Notes: a model not told the origin generated them from the letters alone. A DNA stretch of 64,000 nucleotides from Evansella vedderi (GCF_030813435.1 NZ_JAUSUG010000002.1:310001-374000); one strand, 5' to 3'; numbered from the stretch's first letter, positions 51,677 through 60,349 are shown. Numbers and translations are program-made.

Positions 51677-51826
51677 GGCTCTTCAAAACTCCCATGTCTT
51701 CGATAAATGAAAACTATTTTTGGCTGTGCTAAATTTAGAAGTTGATTTACGCTTCAGGTACTCGCTTCAATCAACTTCGTTTGAAAATAAACTATGTTTT
51801 AATACGTGGGTATTTGAACAAAGACT
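51677..51826. repeat. Composite repeat, empty form lacking the GC-rich module
   Basis: CTCTTCAAAACTCCCATGTC..., AAAACTATTTTT and TTACGCTTCAGGTACTCGCTTCAATCAACTT match 49690-49900, but the 90-bp GC-rich module is absent, CTCGCTT being joined directly to CAATCAAC. The right end TTTGAACAAAGACT corresponds to TTTGAACAGACTT. Together with array 4 it occupies most of 51288-51895. Confidence 0.75.
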
Positions 51827-51895
51827 GATCGGGATTATTGAAAAAAGTCACTAAAGTAGTTTTCTGCAGTCGCCCACCGAAAGGAATGGCAAATT

Positions 51896-52762
51896 ATGAT
51901 TAAACCTGGGGAGATTTTATCCAAACTTAATAGACTTGTTTTTTCTATTATTCTCGTTGGCTATAAAACGTGTGACCCTAGTTGGTACCATCCTCCGCGG
52001 CAGCAGGCTTTTCACTCCCTTTGGTTCATTTCCAAAGGGAAAGGAGAATTCATCATTAATGGAACAAGTTACCCCGTAGAGGCTGGCAAGCTATTCTTCT
52101 TTGAACCAGGCATGATTATTGAGCGTTCCACAGACCCTAAAGAACCACTGGAATATTACTTCATTCGTTTCACTTTTGCGGCGGCCTTCGTTGAAAAGGA
52201 CCAATGGAATTTTTCCAAAGAAGATAACATAGACTTTCCCCTCTCCGGTATGTACAACCTGCAAAATCCTCCCCAGGCTGTGAATCTATTGGAGCAATTG
52301 CTGGACTTAAGAAAAAGGCGAGGAGCCACCGTAGCCATGAAGCAAAAGCTCTTATTCTTAGAATTGCTCTTTACAATTATTCAGGATTTTCGATCCCAGA
52401 AGGCCCTCGGCAACACTACCAACGCCATCGATTCTACGGTGGATTATTTGACGACGCACTATAATGAGCCCATTACCCTTCAAGGTTTGGCAGAACAGGC
52501 GGGAATGAGCGTTAGTCACTACTCCCGTGTGTTCAAAAAATTCATCGGATACAGTCCCATGGATTACCTTCTCCACGTACGGATGGACCGTGCCAAAGAA
52601 TTGTTAGTGTTATCCGATTACAAGCTAAAGGGAATTGCCCAAAGTGTCGGTTACCAGGATGAGTTTTACTTCAGTCGAATTTTCAAAAAAGTGGTTGGAG
52701 TCTCCCCCACGGAATTTGCCAAACGGCACAAAACGAAAATGGCGTCTCGGAGAACGAGATGA
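51896..52762 (+). CDS. AraC-family transcriptional regulator with cupin domain
   Basis: A protein of 288 residues. The N-terminal half is a cupin-like sensor (HSLWFISKGKGEFIINGTSYPVEAGKLFFFEPG). The C-terminal half holds two HTH motifs (ITLQGLAEQAGMSVSHYSRVFKKFIGYSPMDYL; KLKGIAQSVGYQDEFYFSRIFKKVVGVSPTEF). It probably controls carbohydrate or export genes; it diverges from the adaptor gene and converges on the ABC exporter genes. Target unknown. Confidence 0.92.
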   Translation: MIKPGEILSKLNRLVFSIILVGYKTCDPSWYHPPRQQAFHSLWFISKGKGEFIINGTSYPVEAGKLFFFEPGMIIERSTDPKEPLEYYFIRFTFAAAFVEKDQWNFSKEDNIDFPLSGMYNLQNPPQAVNLLEQLLDLRKRRGATVAMKQKLLFLELLFTIIQDFRSQKALGNTTNAIDSTVDYLTTHYNEPITLQGLAEQAGMSVSHYSRVFKKFIGYSPMDYLLHVRMDRAKELLVLSDYKLKGIAQSVGYQDEFYFSRIFKKVVGVSPTEFAKRHKTKMASRRTR

Positions 52763-52779
52763 ATAAGTGATGGTATTTG

Positions 52780-52904
52780 CTTCGCTCGTCGCTCGCCCAC
52801 TACGAGAAGACCACTCGTAGTGGGCTCTTAAAAGATTGCGACGGCTTCACAAATACTTCGAGGGTGCCTCAAAAGGTTTAAAACATACCTTTTGAGGCAC
52901 CCTC
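52780..52904. mobile_element. MITE-like hairpin element, third copy (inverted)
   Basis: Read on the minus strand, GCCGTCGCAATCTTTTAAGAGCCC, the hairpin CCCACTACGAG/CTCGTAGTGGG and GCGAGCGACGAGCGAAGC match the body of the elements at 2140 and 35985. Its outer hairpin, an 18-bp perfect stem GAGGGTGCCTCAAAAGGT with complement at 52860-52904, abuts the ABC gene stop codon and probably acts as its terminator. No far-side inverted end or target duplication was found. Confidence 0.65.
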
Positions 52905-54734
52905 TTATACTTTCATCCCTTTCCCAATGCCGCTCATACGTTTTTCCATGATGGATTCTTTGTTCTGAATTTGATAGAGGCGGTGATAGATTCCTCTCTG
53001 CTTCAGAAGGTCATAGTGATCCCCTGTTTCACGGATTTCCCCCCGGTCCATGACGATGATATTGTCCGCGTGTTTAATAGTCGATAACCGGTGGGCTACG
53101 ATGATCGTTGTTCGTCCCTCCGAAATTCGGTACAAGGCCTTCTGGACAAGCTCTTCCGTTTCCGTATCGATATTGGATGTGGCCTCATCTAAGATTAGAA
53201 TATCTGGATCAAAGGCGAGTGCCCGCAAAAAGGAAATAAGCTGCCGCTGCCCGCTGGATAATATGACCCCTTGCTCCCCAAGCCTCGTATTATATCCGTT
53301 AGGTAAACTCAACACAAACTCCTCTAAACCTATGGACCTCGTCAATTCCTTCACATCCTCATCGGAAAGATGGTCATTGTGGAGTCGAATATTATAGATG
53401 ACGTCCCCCGTAAAAATAAACGGGTCCTGTTGAATGATGCCGACCTTCGTACGGAGATCCGCAATCTTCACTTTCTTAATATCCATCCCATCAATTTCAA
53501 TCGCACCCGCCTGTATATCATAAAAACGATTGATCAAATTGATTATAGAGCTCTTCCCCGCTCCCGTTGCCCCTACAAATGCCACCGTTTCCCCAGGTCG
53601 AATATGGAAGCTAATATTTTTTAGCACTGTCTCCCCTTCCACATAGGCAAAGGAAACACTTTTAAACTGAATATCCCCTTGCACCGCCCGAGGGAAATTA
53701 CGTGCCTTTGGATGATCCTTGATAACCGGTTCCTCTTCCATCAATTCAAAAATTCGTTCCGCAGAGGCCATGGCCGTTTGGATTTGATTATAGCGATCGG
53801 CCAGTGCCATAATCGGCTGGAAAAACTGGCGAATATAATGGGTAAAGGCGTACACCACTCCAAAGGTGAGGGCACTATCGATCACGGCAATTCCCCCGTA
53901 CCAAATAATCAGGGCAAGGGCAATATTACCAAGAAACCCGATAGCGGGGTTGAAGATGGAGTTTACCACCGTCCCCCTCATCCCCGCCCGGTAATGCTCG
54001 TTGTTTAAATGATCAAATTGACGAATTTGTCTCCGTTCCCGTGTAAAAAATTGAATAATCCGCATCCCAGACAAGTTTTCCGCTAAATTGGAATTGAGTC
54101 TCGACAACACCAGTCGCGTATAGCGGTGGGCACGGCGAACTAATGATTTATAAAAATAAACTAAAATAATTAAAAAGGGTATGACCGTAAAACTAATTAA
54201 CGTGAGGGTTACACTCATATTAATTAAAATAATAAAAATTCCTACTAATATAAGCACTTCCTTCACCAGATTGACAATGACTTGGGAATAAAGCTGGTTC
54301 AGGGCCTCCGTATCGTGAGTTACCCTCGTTACGAGACGCCCCACTGGATTTCGGTCAAAAAATTGCATGTGCATCTTGGAAAGATGGCGAAAAAGCTTTT
54401 CCCGAATATCAAAGATGACGGACTGCCCTGTAAATTGCAGGAGACGGTCCTGATAATACGTTAACACCGCCGCGCCAATAACGGAGATCAAAAACAGTAC
54501 CCCTACTATTACAAACCCTTGGAAGCTTTCCTGCAGGGATGATTCCACCGTTAAATAATCGTCAATGGCCACTTTAATTAAGTAGGGCTGCACTAACGTA
54601 GCTGCCACAAACAAGCCCGCTAATACAAATGCTACGACAATCTTCTTCCAATATGGCTTGGCAAAGGCTAATAATTTCGAAAGTAATTCACGATCCAGCC
54701 CATTGGCTACCTGTTTTTCCTTATGGATGTTCAT
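52905..54734 (-). CDS. Heterodimeric ABC exporter, canonical-site subunit
   Basis: A half-transporter of 609 residues: six membrane segments (about 30-330), then the ATPase with GATGAGKSS (Walker A), LSSGQRQL (altered signature, Ser for the first Gly) and ILILDEATSNID (Walker B with catalytic Glu). With the preceding gene it forms a multidrug-type heterodimer like YheI/YheH or YfiB/YfiC of Bacillus subtilis. In that arrangement the good Walker B Glu here and the standard signature of the partner make the one competent site. The start lies 21 bp after the partner stop. Confidence 0.92.
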   Translation of the reverse strand: MNIHKEKQVANGLDRELLSKLLAFAKPYWKKIVVAFVLAGLFVAATLVQPYLIKVAIDDYLTVESSLQESFQGFVIVGVLFLISVIGAAVLTYYQDRLLQFTGQSVIFDIREKLFRHLSKMHMQFFDRNPVGRLVTRVTHDTEALNQLYSQVIVNLVKEVLILVGIFIILINMSVTLTLISFTVIPFLIILVYFYKSLVRRAHRYTRLVLSRLNSNLAENLSGMRIIQFFTRERRQIRQFDHLNNEHYRAGMRGTVVNSIFNPAIGFLGNIALALIIWYGGIAVIDSALTFGVVYAFTHYIRQFFQPIMALADRYNQIQTAMASAERIFELMEEEPVIKDHPKARNFPRAVQGDIQFKSVSFAYVEGETVLKNISFHIRPGETVAFVGATGAGKSSIINLINRFYDIQAGAIEIDGMDIKKVKIADLRTKVGIIQQDPFIFTGDVIYNIRLHNDHLSDEDVKELTRSIGLEEFVLSLPNGYNTRLGEQGVILSSGQRQLISFLRALAFDPDILILDEATSNIDTETEELVQKALYRISEGRTTIIVAHRLSTIKHADNIIVMDRGEIRETGDHYDLLKQRGIYHRLYQIQNKESIMEKRMSGIGKGMKV

Positions 54735-54755
54735 CGTCGTTGTCCTCCCAACGCC

Positions 54756-56507
54756 TCAATCTCCAATAATGTTTTCATGGCCGAAGGTTTGTTTCTCGTA
54801 CATCCTTCGGTAAAGCCCCTTCTCCTTAAGGAGGGATTCGTGGGTACCACGCTCCGCGATTCGCCCTTCTTCCATAACGATAATTTGATCTGCATGTTTA
54901 ATAGAAGAAATACGGTGACTTACGATGATGGTCGTTTGTTCGTTCATTTTCTCCTTCATCCCCTGAAGGATCTTCTCCTCCGTTTCCCCGTCCACAGCCG
55001 ATAAGCTATCGTCAAAAATAAAGATCGACGCCTCTTTAATAAGGGACCTGGCAATACTTACCCGCTGCCGTTGCCCACCGGATAAGGAGATCCCCCGTTC
55101 CCCTAATGGCGTATCAAACTTCTTCGGAAATTCGATAATGTTGTTATACACTTGCGATAATTTGGCTGCCTCTGCCACGTCTTCACGACTATAATGTTCA
55201 GGGTCAAAGGCGATGTTTTTTGCAATCGTAGAGGAAAAAAGAAAGTTCTCCTGTGGAACAATGCCCACCGATTTCCGTAACGTCTTTAACGGGATTTCAT
55301 AGATATCCCTTCCATCGTAAAAAATTGTCCCTTTCGGTGGATTATACATCCTCGTTAACACATTAATGAGCGTTGTTTTTCCACTGCCAACCCGGCCAAC
55401 GATGGCAAGGCTCGAACCTCTAGGAACAGTTAGATGGATATTCTTTAAGGCAACCTCGTTACTTTCTGGATAAGAGAAGCTTAAGTTCTCAATATGAATC
55501 TCCCCATGTACTTCCCCATCCTCTTGTACCATGGACTCATCCTTCACTTCAGGTTCCGTGTTGAGGATGTTCCTAAGGCGAATGTTAGAAGCCCAGCCCC
55601 GCTGCAACGTGTTAATGACCTTCCCCAAGTTTTCCACGGGAGCAATTAACAAGGACAGGTACGTATTAAAGGCCACAAACTCCCCTAAGCTGATCGTCCC
55701 ATTCATGACCAACAGTCCCCCGAAAAAAATCGAGAGGAGATAGCTTAAGCCAACGATGCCAATGCTGATGGAATTAAACATGGAGTTCGTGAGAATCAGT
55801 TGTTGGTTAGCCTTCACATTATGTTGATTATCTCTTTTGAACCGCTGCCTTTCATGGTTTTCTTGGCTGTAAGATTTTACTACACGAATGCCAGAGCAAA
55901 ACTCCTGTACCGTACTGGTAAGGTGGCCAATTGCCTCCTGAACCTTTGTGGAGCGCTCTTGAATTTGTAATCGGAATTTATACGTAAGATAGGTCAAACC
56001 GGGGAGTGGGAGAATGACGAGTAACGTCAGCCAAACATTGATCGTTATGGCCATCGTAATGACCGCAACGGTGATCAAAATAAAGGCTTCAATTGTTAGG
56101 AAGATACCACGCATGGCCACATCACGGATCAGGTTTACATCGTTGATGGCATGAGACATGAGGTCGCCAATCCGCTGTTTGTTGTAGTATTGAGAAGGCA
56201 TCTTTACCCAATGGGTAAACAACGATCGCCTTACTTTCTTTTCTAGTATCCTCGAAAGACGGAAGATAAAAATTCGACCACTCGATCGAAAGAAGGCAAT
56301 CCCAAAGCCGATAAGGGTGATATAAATAGCTAGTTGAATGAGAATGGTTTGTGTTAGTGTAGAGGCCTCCACATGGTCGGCGAAGGTTTCGAGAAACTTA
56401 GGTATTTGAAGCTGCAATAAGCTTGATATGGACAATAAAATCGTACCGAAAAGATATTGCCATTTGTATCGTATGAGATGACTCTTCACAAATGATTCAG
56501 ATTTCAA
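54756..56507 (-). CDS. Heterodimeric ABC exporter, degenerate-site subunit
   Basis: A half-transporter of 583 residues, first of the pair. Six membrane segments, GRVGSGKTT (Walker A), LSGGQRQRVSIARSL (standard signature) and IFIFDDSLSAVD, in which the catalytic Glu after Walker B is Asp. TTG 56507 follows AGGGGG at 8 bases; an in-frame GTG six bases earlier is too close to it. Substrate unknown; multidrug export is the family norm. Confidence 0.92.
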   Translation of the reverse strand: MKSESFVKSHLIRYKWQYLFGTILLSISSLLQLQIPKFLETFADHVEASTLTQTILIQLAIYITLIGFGIAFFRSSGRIFIFRLSRILEKKVRRSLFTHWVKMPSQYYNKQRIGDLMSHAINDVNLIRDVAMRGIFLTIEAFILITVAVITMAITINVWLTLLVILPLPGLTYLTYKFRLQIQERSTKVQEAIGHLTSTVQEFCSGIRVVKSYSQENHERQRFKRDNQHNVKANQQLILTNSMFNSISIGIVGLSYLLSIFFGGLLVMNGTISLGEFVAFNTYLSLLIAPVENLGKVINTLQRGWASNIRLRNILNTEPEVKDESMVQEDGEVHGEIHIENLSFSYPESNEVALKNIHLTVPRGSSLAIVGRVGSGKTTLINVLTRMYNPPKGTIFYDGRDIYEIPLKTLRKSVGIVPQENFLFSSTIAKNIAFDPEHYSREDVAEAAKLSQVYNNIIEFPKKFDTPLGERGISLSGGQRQRVSIARSLIKEASIFIFDDSLSAVDGETEEKILQGMKEKMNEQTTIIVSHRISSIKHADQIIVMEEGRIAERGTHESLLKEKGLYRRMYEKQTFGHENIIGD

Positions 56508-56629
56508 GCGCACTTCCCCCTGATTAAATATTCGTAAAGTTAAGATTATCTTGTTTTATCGCATTTAACCATGGATTATTTTATCACCTTACATGGATTA
56601 TCTTGCTTGGGGTTTCGGGAAGGGGGGGC

Positions 56630-56812
56630 CTGGGCGGAAGTCTCCGGGACGGAGGTCTTCCGGACGTGGGTCTCCGGGATGCCAGCTTCCAGGACAGAAG
56701 TCTTCCGGACGAGGGGCTCCGGGATGCCAGCTTCCAGGACAGAAGTCTTCCGGACGGGGTTCCCCGGGACGTGGGACTCCTGGACAGAAGTCTCCTGGAC
56801 AAATTCCTTGCG
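56630..56812. repeat. 15-bp minisatellite with open frames
   Basis: A G-rich tandem array with variants of TCCGGGACGGAGGTC, CCAGCTTCCAGGACAG and AAGTCTTCCGGACG, with a 15-bp basic step and a 45-60 bp higher-order unit (GATGCCAGCTTCCAGGACAG occurs twice). No frame contains a stop within the array: one reads G-x-x-x-P/S pentapeptides (SPGRRSSGRGSPGCQLPGQK), another L/F-x-D-x-x (LRDASFQDRSLPDEG). No ribosome binding site precedes either, so coding is unproven. It fills the exporter/glnA gap (56514-56838). Confidence 0.75.
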
Positions 56813-56838
56813 GAGCTGCTACCTAGGGATAAGCTAAA

Positions 56839-56864
56839 CCCCCATTGCGAAATAACAATGGGGG
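56839..56864 (-). terminator. glnA terminator
   Basis: CCCCCATTG, 8-base loop, CAATGGGGG, 14 bp after the glnA stop; minus strand continues TTTAGC. Confidence 0.8.
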
Positions 56865-56877
56865 ATAATACTTCATA

Positions 56878-58233
56878 TTAGAATTTAGTATGATAGTTTT
56901 CCAACTCCCAGCCATGAACGGTTGTGCGGAAGCTGTCTAATTCAGCACGTTTTGCTAGGACATATTCATCGAACACGTGGTCACCGAATGTCGAACGGCC
57001 GATTTCGCCTGCTTCAAACTCATTTATGGCATACTCTAAGCTAGTTGGTAAGTTTTCAATTTCTTCTAAGAATAGTTCTTCTGCTGTCATGCTGAAGATA
57101 TCGCGATCAAATGCCGCTGGAGCTTCTAAGCCCTTTTCCACTCCATCAATACCAGCAGACGCGATTACTGCAAATGCCAAGTAAGGGTTCGCAGATGGAT
57201 CTGGACAGCGAATTTCTACCCTTGTACCTGCCCCCCGCACTGCAGGAATACGAATTAACGCTGAGCGGTTGGAGTCAGACCATGCGATATAGCAAGGTGC
57301 CTCATATCCAGGTACTAAACGCTTATAAGAGTTTACTAGAGGATTCGTTACTGCCACAAAACTTTTTACGTTTTCTAGTAATCCAGCGATAAAGCTGTAG
57401 GCTGTTTTAGATAGCCCTTTTTCCTCTGCAGCATCATAAAATGCATTTTCACCCTTGTTTAAATCATATAGTGAAATGTTCGTATGCATCCCACTTCCGT
57501 TTTCGCCAGCAATTGGTTTTGGCATAAACGTAGCGTGTAATCCAAACTTCTTCGCCACTGTTTTTACGACCCATTTATAAGTCGTTGCATTATCAGCTGA
57601 AGTTAACGCATCGGCATACTTGAAATTAATTTCATGCTGACCGCGGGCAACCTCATGGTGAGATGCTTCGATCGTGAAGCCCATTGCCTTTAATGCACGA
57701 TAGATTTCTAGTCTTACCTTTTCTCCGTTATCATGTGGAGATGGCTCAAAGTATCCAGCAAAGTCTTGCGTTTGTTGTGTTGGACGACCCGTTTCATCCG
57801 TTTCAAATAGGAAGAATTCTAGCTCTGGACCTACATTAATGGTGTACCCTTTTTCCTCTGCTTTCTTCACCGTTTTCTTCAATACGTTTCTAGGGTCTCC
57901 TTCGAAATCAGTGCCATCTGGGTTCTTTACGCTGCATAAGAAGCGAGCTTCTGAGTAGCCTTCCTCCACTGACCAAGGGAGAACTGCGAAAGTACTTAAG
58001 TCCGGTTGTAAATAAAGGTCAGATCGGTTAATTGGTGAAAATCCTTTAATGGACGATCCATCAAACATGATTTTTCCTTCTGCCACATCGTCCACTTGCT
58101 CCGCTGTTACAGTTACATGCTTTAAAATCCCTTCGATATCAACAAACTGTAAATGTAACAGCTCCACATTCTTCTCTTTGATCACTTCTTTAATTGCCGT
58201 TAAAGTATTTACTTGCTCCGTTACCATTGCCAT
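56878..58233 (-). CDS. glnA: Type I glutamine synthetase (GSI-alpha)
   Basis: Makes glutamine from glutamate, ammonia and ATP. The 451-residue protein has FMDGSSIKGF-like FDGSSIKGF, the RSDLYLQPD loop (the Arg used in feedback inhibition of Bacillus enzymes), GPELEFFLF, NGSGMHTNISL, the catalytic NPLVNSYKRLVPGYEAP and IRCPDPSANPYLA. It lacks the adenylylation Tyr insert of GSI-beta. ATG 58233 after GGAAGGGG was chosen; an upstream reading is unsupported. No glnR precedes it, unlike the usual glnRA order. Confidence 0.96.
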   Translation of the reverse strand: MAMVTEQVNTLTAIKEVIKEKNVELLHLQFVDIEGILKHVTVTAEQVDDVAEGKIMFDGSSIKGFSPINRSDLYLQPDLSTFAVLPWSVEEGYSEARFLCSVKNPDGTDFEGDPRNVLKKTVKKAEEKGYTINVGPELEFFLFETDETGRPTQQTQDFAGYFEPSPHDNGEKVRLEIYRALKAMGFTIEASHHEVARGQHEINFKYADALTSADNATTYKWVVKTVAKKFGLHATFMPKPIAGENGSGMHTNISLYDLNKGENAFYDAAEEKGLSKTAYSFIAGLLENVKSFVAVTNPLVNSYKRLVPGYEAPCYIAWSDSNRSALIRIPAVRGAGTRVEIRCPDPSANPYLAFAVIASAGIDGVEKGLEAPAAFDRDIFSMTAEELFLEEIENLPTSLEYAINEFEAGEIGRSTFGDHVFDEYVLAKRAELDSFRTTVHGWELENYHTKF

Positions 58234-58251
58234 TTTACATGTCCCCTTCCG

Positions 58252-58268
58252 CGTTAACGTAGTTAACA
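58252..58268 (-). promoter_or_regulatory. GlnR/TnrA-like operator of glnA
   Basis: On the minus strand TGTTA-ACTACGT-TAACG matches TGTNA-N7-TNACA except for the last base. It sits 18 bp before the start codon, so binding would block transcription. Inferred from the consensus only. Confidence 0.5.
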
Positions 58269-58471
58269 TCCTTTGTTATGTTTTTAATATTAAGACATTT
58301 CTGGTAACATGTAAGGAAATTCGTAAGATAATCTGACACGGTAATTTTTTAAAGGAGTAAAGAGCCCCTACACGACTATATAACGGGTCCGATTGAGGCA
58401 GAAAAATGTTTATTCACACCTAAATTTTCAATGGTAATACAAAGAAAAAGCCGTTGATTTCACGCTAAAAA

Positions 58472-59416
58472 TCATGGCTTATTACAAATTTTGAGGCAAA
58501 CGTCGAAAAACTTATTAGTATTTTCAAAGTGTAAATCGTGTGCTTCGTTTTCAAAAAAAATCATTTCCTTGTGTGGGCTATCTACCATTTCAAAGTATTC
58601 TTCCACCAAAGAAGATGGTGTAATATAATCAAACCTTCCAGCTAAAAAATAAATAGGAATTTCAACTTTTTTAACCTGCTCGAAAAAATTGATTGTTAAC
58701 AGCTCATTGTTTAGACGCTTCACTAAATAATTTGTCCCTTTAAACCATTTAACGATATCTAAAAGGCTATAATGTTTAGATTCTAGCATTTCCTTCAGGT
58801 AATCGTTCCACAATTTTGTTTTTTGTTGGTATTTATACCCTCCGTATTTATCGACAAGCTTCCTAACAATCGCCGTTTTAAATAGTGAGTTATAAGGAGG
58901 AGGTCCTATTTTGTTAAGTTTTTTGTGAGTAATAGTATCATTTTTCAATTTCGATTGTTCCAATACATATTCATACCCTCTCATTTCTCCTTCAACTAAA
59001 TTGATGACTTGACCAATTCCTATATAACTATGAAACAATTCAGGATATTTTTCGACTGCTAACAAACCAATAACACTCCCCCAAGAGTGACCGACCAAAT
59101 ATAACTTCTCTTTATTAAAGCGTTTCTTTAATACTTCTGTTAAAACCCTTATGTCCTCAACATATTGGTTAATGGAAACTGATTCTTTTGAAGTATTCCT
59201 ACTGTAACTTTTTCCAGACCCTCTTTGATCCCAATCCACTAAGATAAAATGATGTTCTAATGCTTTGAAATATTTATCAGCACAATAAATTTGAGAAGCC
59301 CCCGGACCACCATGTAAAAATAGAATAATGGGGTTGTATTGGTTTTGGCTACGTATATAAACCCACTGTTTTGAATTATTTATTTCAATTGTTTCTAAAT
59401 AGTTAATGTCTTCCAC
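58472..59416 (-). CDS. Alpha/beta hydrolase, proline iminopeptidase-like
   Basis: A protein of 314 residues without signal peptide. LFLHGGPGAS (oxyanion loop), VDWDQRGSGKS, VGHSWGSVIG (nucleophile Ser) and the late FDYITPSSLV and NEAHDLHFE (Asp and His) give the full triad. HGGPG and DQRGSGKS are typical of peptidase family S33. Actual substrate unknown. Confidence 0.9.
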   Translation of the reverse strand: MEDINYLETIEINNSKQWVYIRSQNQYNPIILFLHGGPGASQIYCADKYFKALEHHFILVDWDQRGSGKSYSRNTSKESVSINQYVEDIRVLTEVLKKRFNKEKLYLVGHSWGSVIGLLAVEKYPELFHSYIGIGQVINLVEGEMRGYEYVLEQSKLKNDTITHKKLNKIGPPPYNSLFKTAIVRKLVDKYGGYKYQQKTKLWNDYLKEMLESKHYSLLDIVKWFKGTNYLVKRLNNELLTINFFEQVKKVEIPIYFLAGRFDYITPSSLVEEYFEMVDSPHKEMIFFENEAHDLHFENTNKFFDVCLKICNKP

Positions 59417-59555
59417 CCCTTATATTAAACTTTAACGTATGTTTTATAAGCTTTATACATCAATAAAAAAAGGAGATGCTAATTACACCTCCAAAAGCCA
59501 TGTGTTTTGCTGTTTTCTACTCTTACCGAAGAGAGGAAAGCAACTCCGTTCACAC

Positions 59556-59750
59556 CTATTTAATCATCCTGTCAATGGTACTTAAAAGAGAAGTGAGTTC
59601 CGTCTTTCTTTTCCGGTCCTTAATGTTGCGAAGGTCAAAGACTACCCGATGCCCTTTCTTAGTGGCTTTCTGCGATTCCTTTTGCGCACTCTTAATACTA
59701 AATTCATTATCCTCAACTACAATAACCCTATCTAAATCCCTCCCAAACAT
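59556..59750 (-). CDS. Small conserved-looking protein, unknown
   Basis: A 64-residue protein starting MFGRDLDRVIVVED with GGGGAGTGGTGG upstream, a believable ribosome binding site. It is charged, without signal or membrane segment (KSAQKESQKATKKGHRVVFDLRNIKDRKRK). I do not recognise it; it may be a remnant of a larger gene. It is flanked by intergenic DNA on both sides (59417-59555 and 59751-59915), in which nothing else was seen. Confidence 0.45.
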   Translation of the reverse strand: MFGRDLDRVIVVEDNEFSIKSAQKESQKATKKGHRVVFDLRNIKDRKRKTELTSLLSTIDRMIK

Positions 59751-59915
59751 AATCCACCACTCCCCTTATAAGATTTTGTTTGTTGACGCAGGTTTTTATA
59801 TTATTAACTTAATTCTTTCCTATTTTCCGAATTTCCTTCATTACTTGACTAAAAAATATTTACCCTAATTTTCACGGAAAGACAATTCCCTTTTTTAAAA
59901 GGTGTTTTCAAAAGA

Positions 59916-60073
59916 GTGCTCCTGCGCCACTTCGTTTGCTCGTCGCAGGAAAAAAGTGCTCCTGCGCCACTTCGTTTGCTCGTCGCAGGAAAAAAGTGCT
60001 CCTGCGCCACTATGTTTGCTCGTCGCAGAAAAAAGTGCTCTTGCGCCACTATGTTTGCTCGTCGCAGAAAAAA
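59916..60073. repeat. 40-bp tandem hairpin repeat, four units
   Basis: GTGCTCCTGCGCCAC starts at 59916, 59956, 59996 and, as GTGCTCTTGCG, at 60035 (steps 40, 40, 39), followed by a fifth partial start at 60074. Each unit is CCTGCG...TTTGCTCGTCGCAGG with CCTGCG/CGCAGG inverted arms, so each can form a hairpin. Too short and without distinct spacers for a CRISPR array. Confidence 0.85.
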
Positions 60074-60180
60074 GTGCTCCTGCGGTGTCTTTAGCCGTTG
60101 CTTTTCCCGCTGGAGTCGCCACCTCCGCCTCTCCAAGCTTTTAAAAAAAAGCAATAAAGTTTCCGAAAAAAGCCTTTTAA
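60074..60180. repeat. Partial GC-rich repeat after the tandem array
   Basis: CTGCGGTGTCTTTAGCCGTTGC and TTTTCCCGCTGGAGTCGCC...CTCCAAGCTT match 49,830-49,860 and 46,425-46,460. The tandem array appears to have grown from the edge of this repeat, since its fifth start runs straight into it. Confidence 0.65.
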
Positions 60181-60278
60181 AATCACTGATTTATATTCTT
60201 CCTATTACTATATATACAAAGAAATATAACTTAATAGAAGAACAAAATCCTAAGTACAGACATCTCGAACCTTCCCCA

Positions 60279-60340
60279 TGAAACGCGTATGTAAGTTCAA
60301 ACACCGATTACCTGTTCCATAAACCTTTCATAAAACTGCC
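60279..60340. repeat. 52-bp tandem repeat (locus 4)
   Basis: TGAAACGCGTATG at 60279, GATTACCTGTTCCATAAACC in the second half, and a decayed second start TAAAACTG at 60331, 52 bp on. It lies against the end of the secreted-protein gene. Confidence 0.7.
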
Positions 60341-60349
60341 CCTCGCTCT

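Noticed and set aside
56593-56826. Collagen-like or pentapeptide-repeat gene
   Set aside because: Kept as a finding but not called as CDS: three frames are equally open and none has a ribosome binding site.
59916-60073. CRISPR array
   Set aside because: Units are contiguous 39-40 bp repeats with no unique spacers, and no cas genes are present.
59902-60144. Repetitive proteins across the 40-bp array
   Set aside because: Open frames on both strands arise from a stop-free repeat; no start signals.
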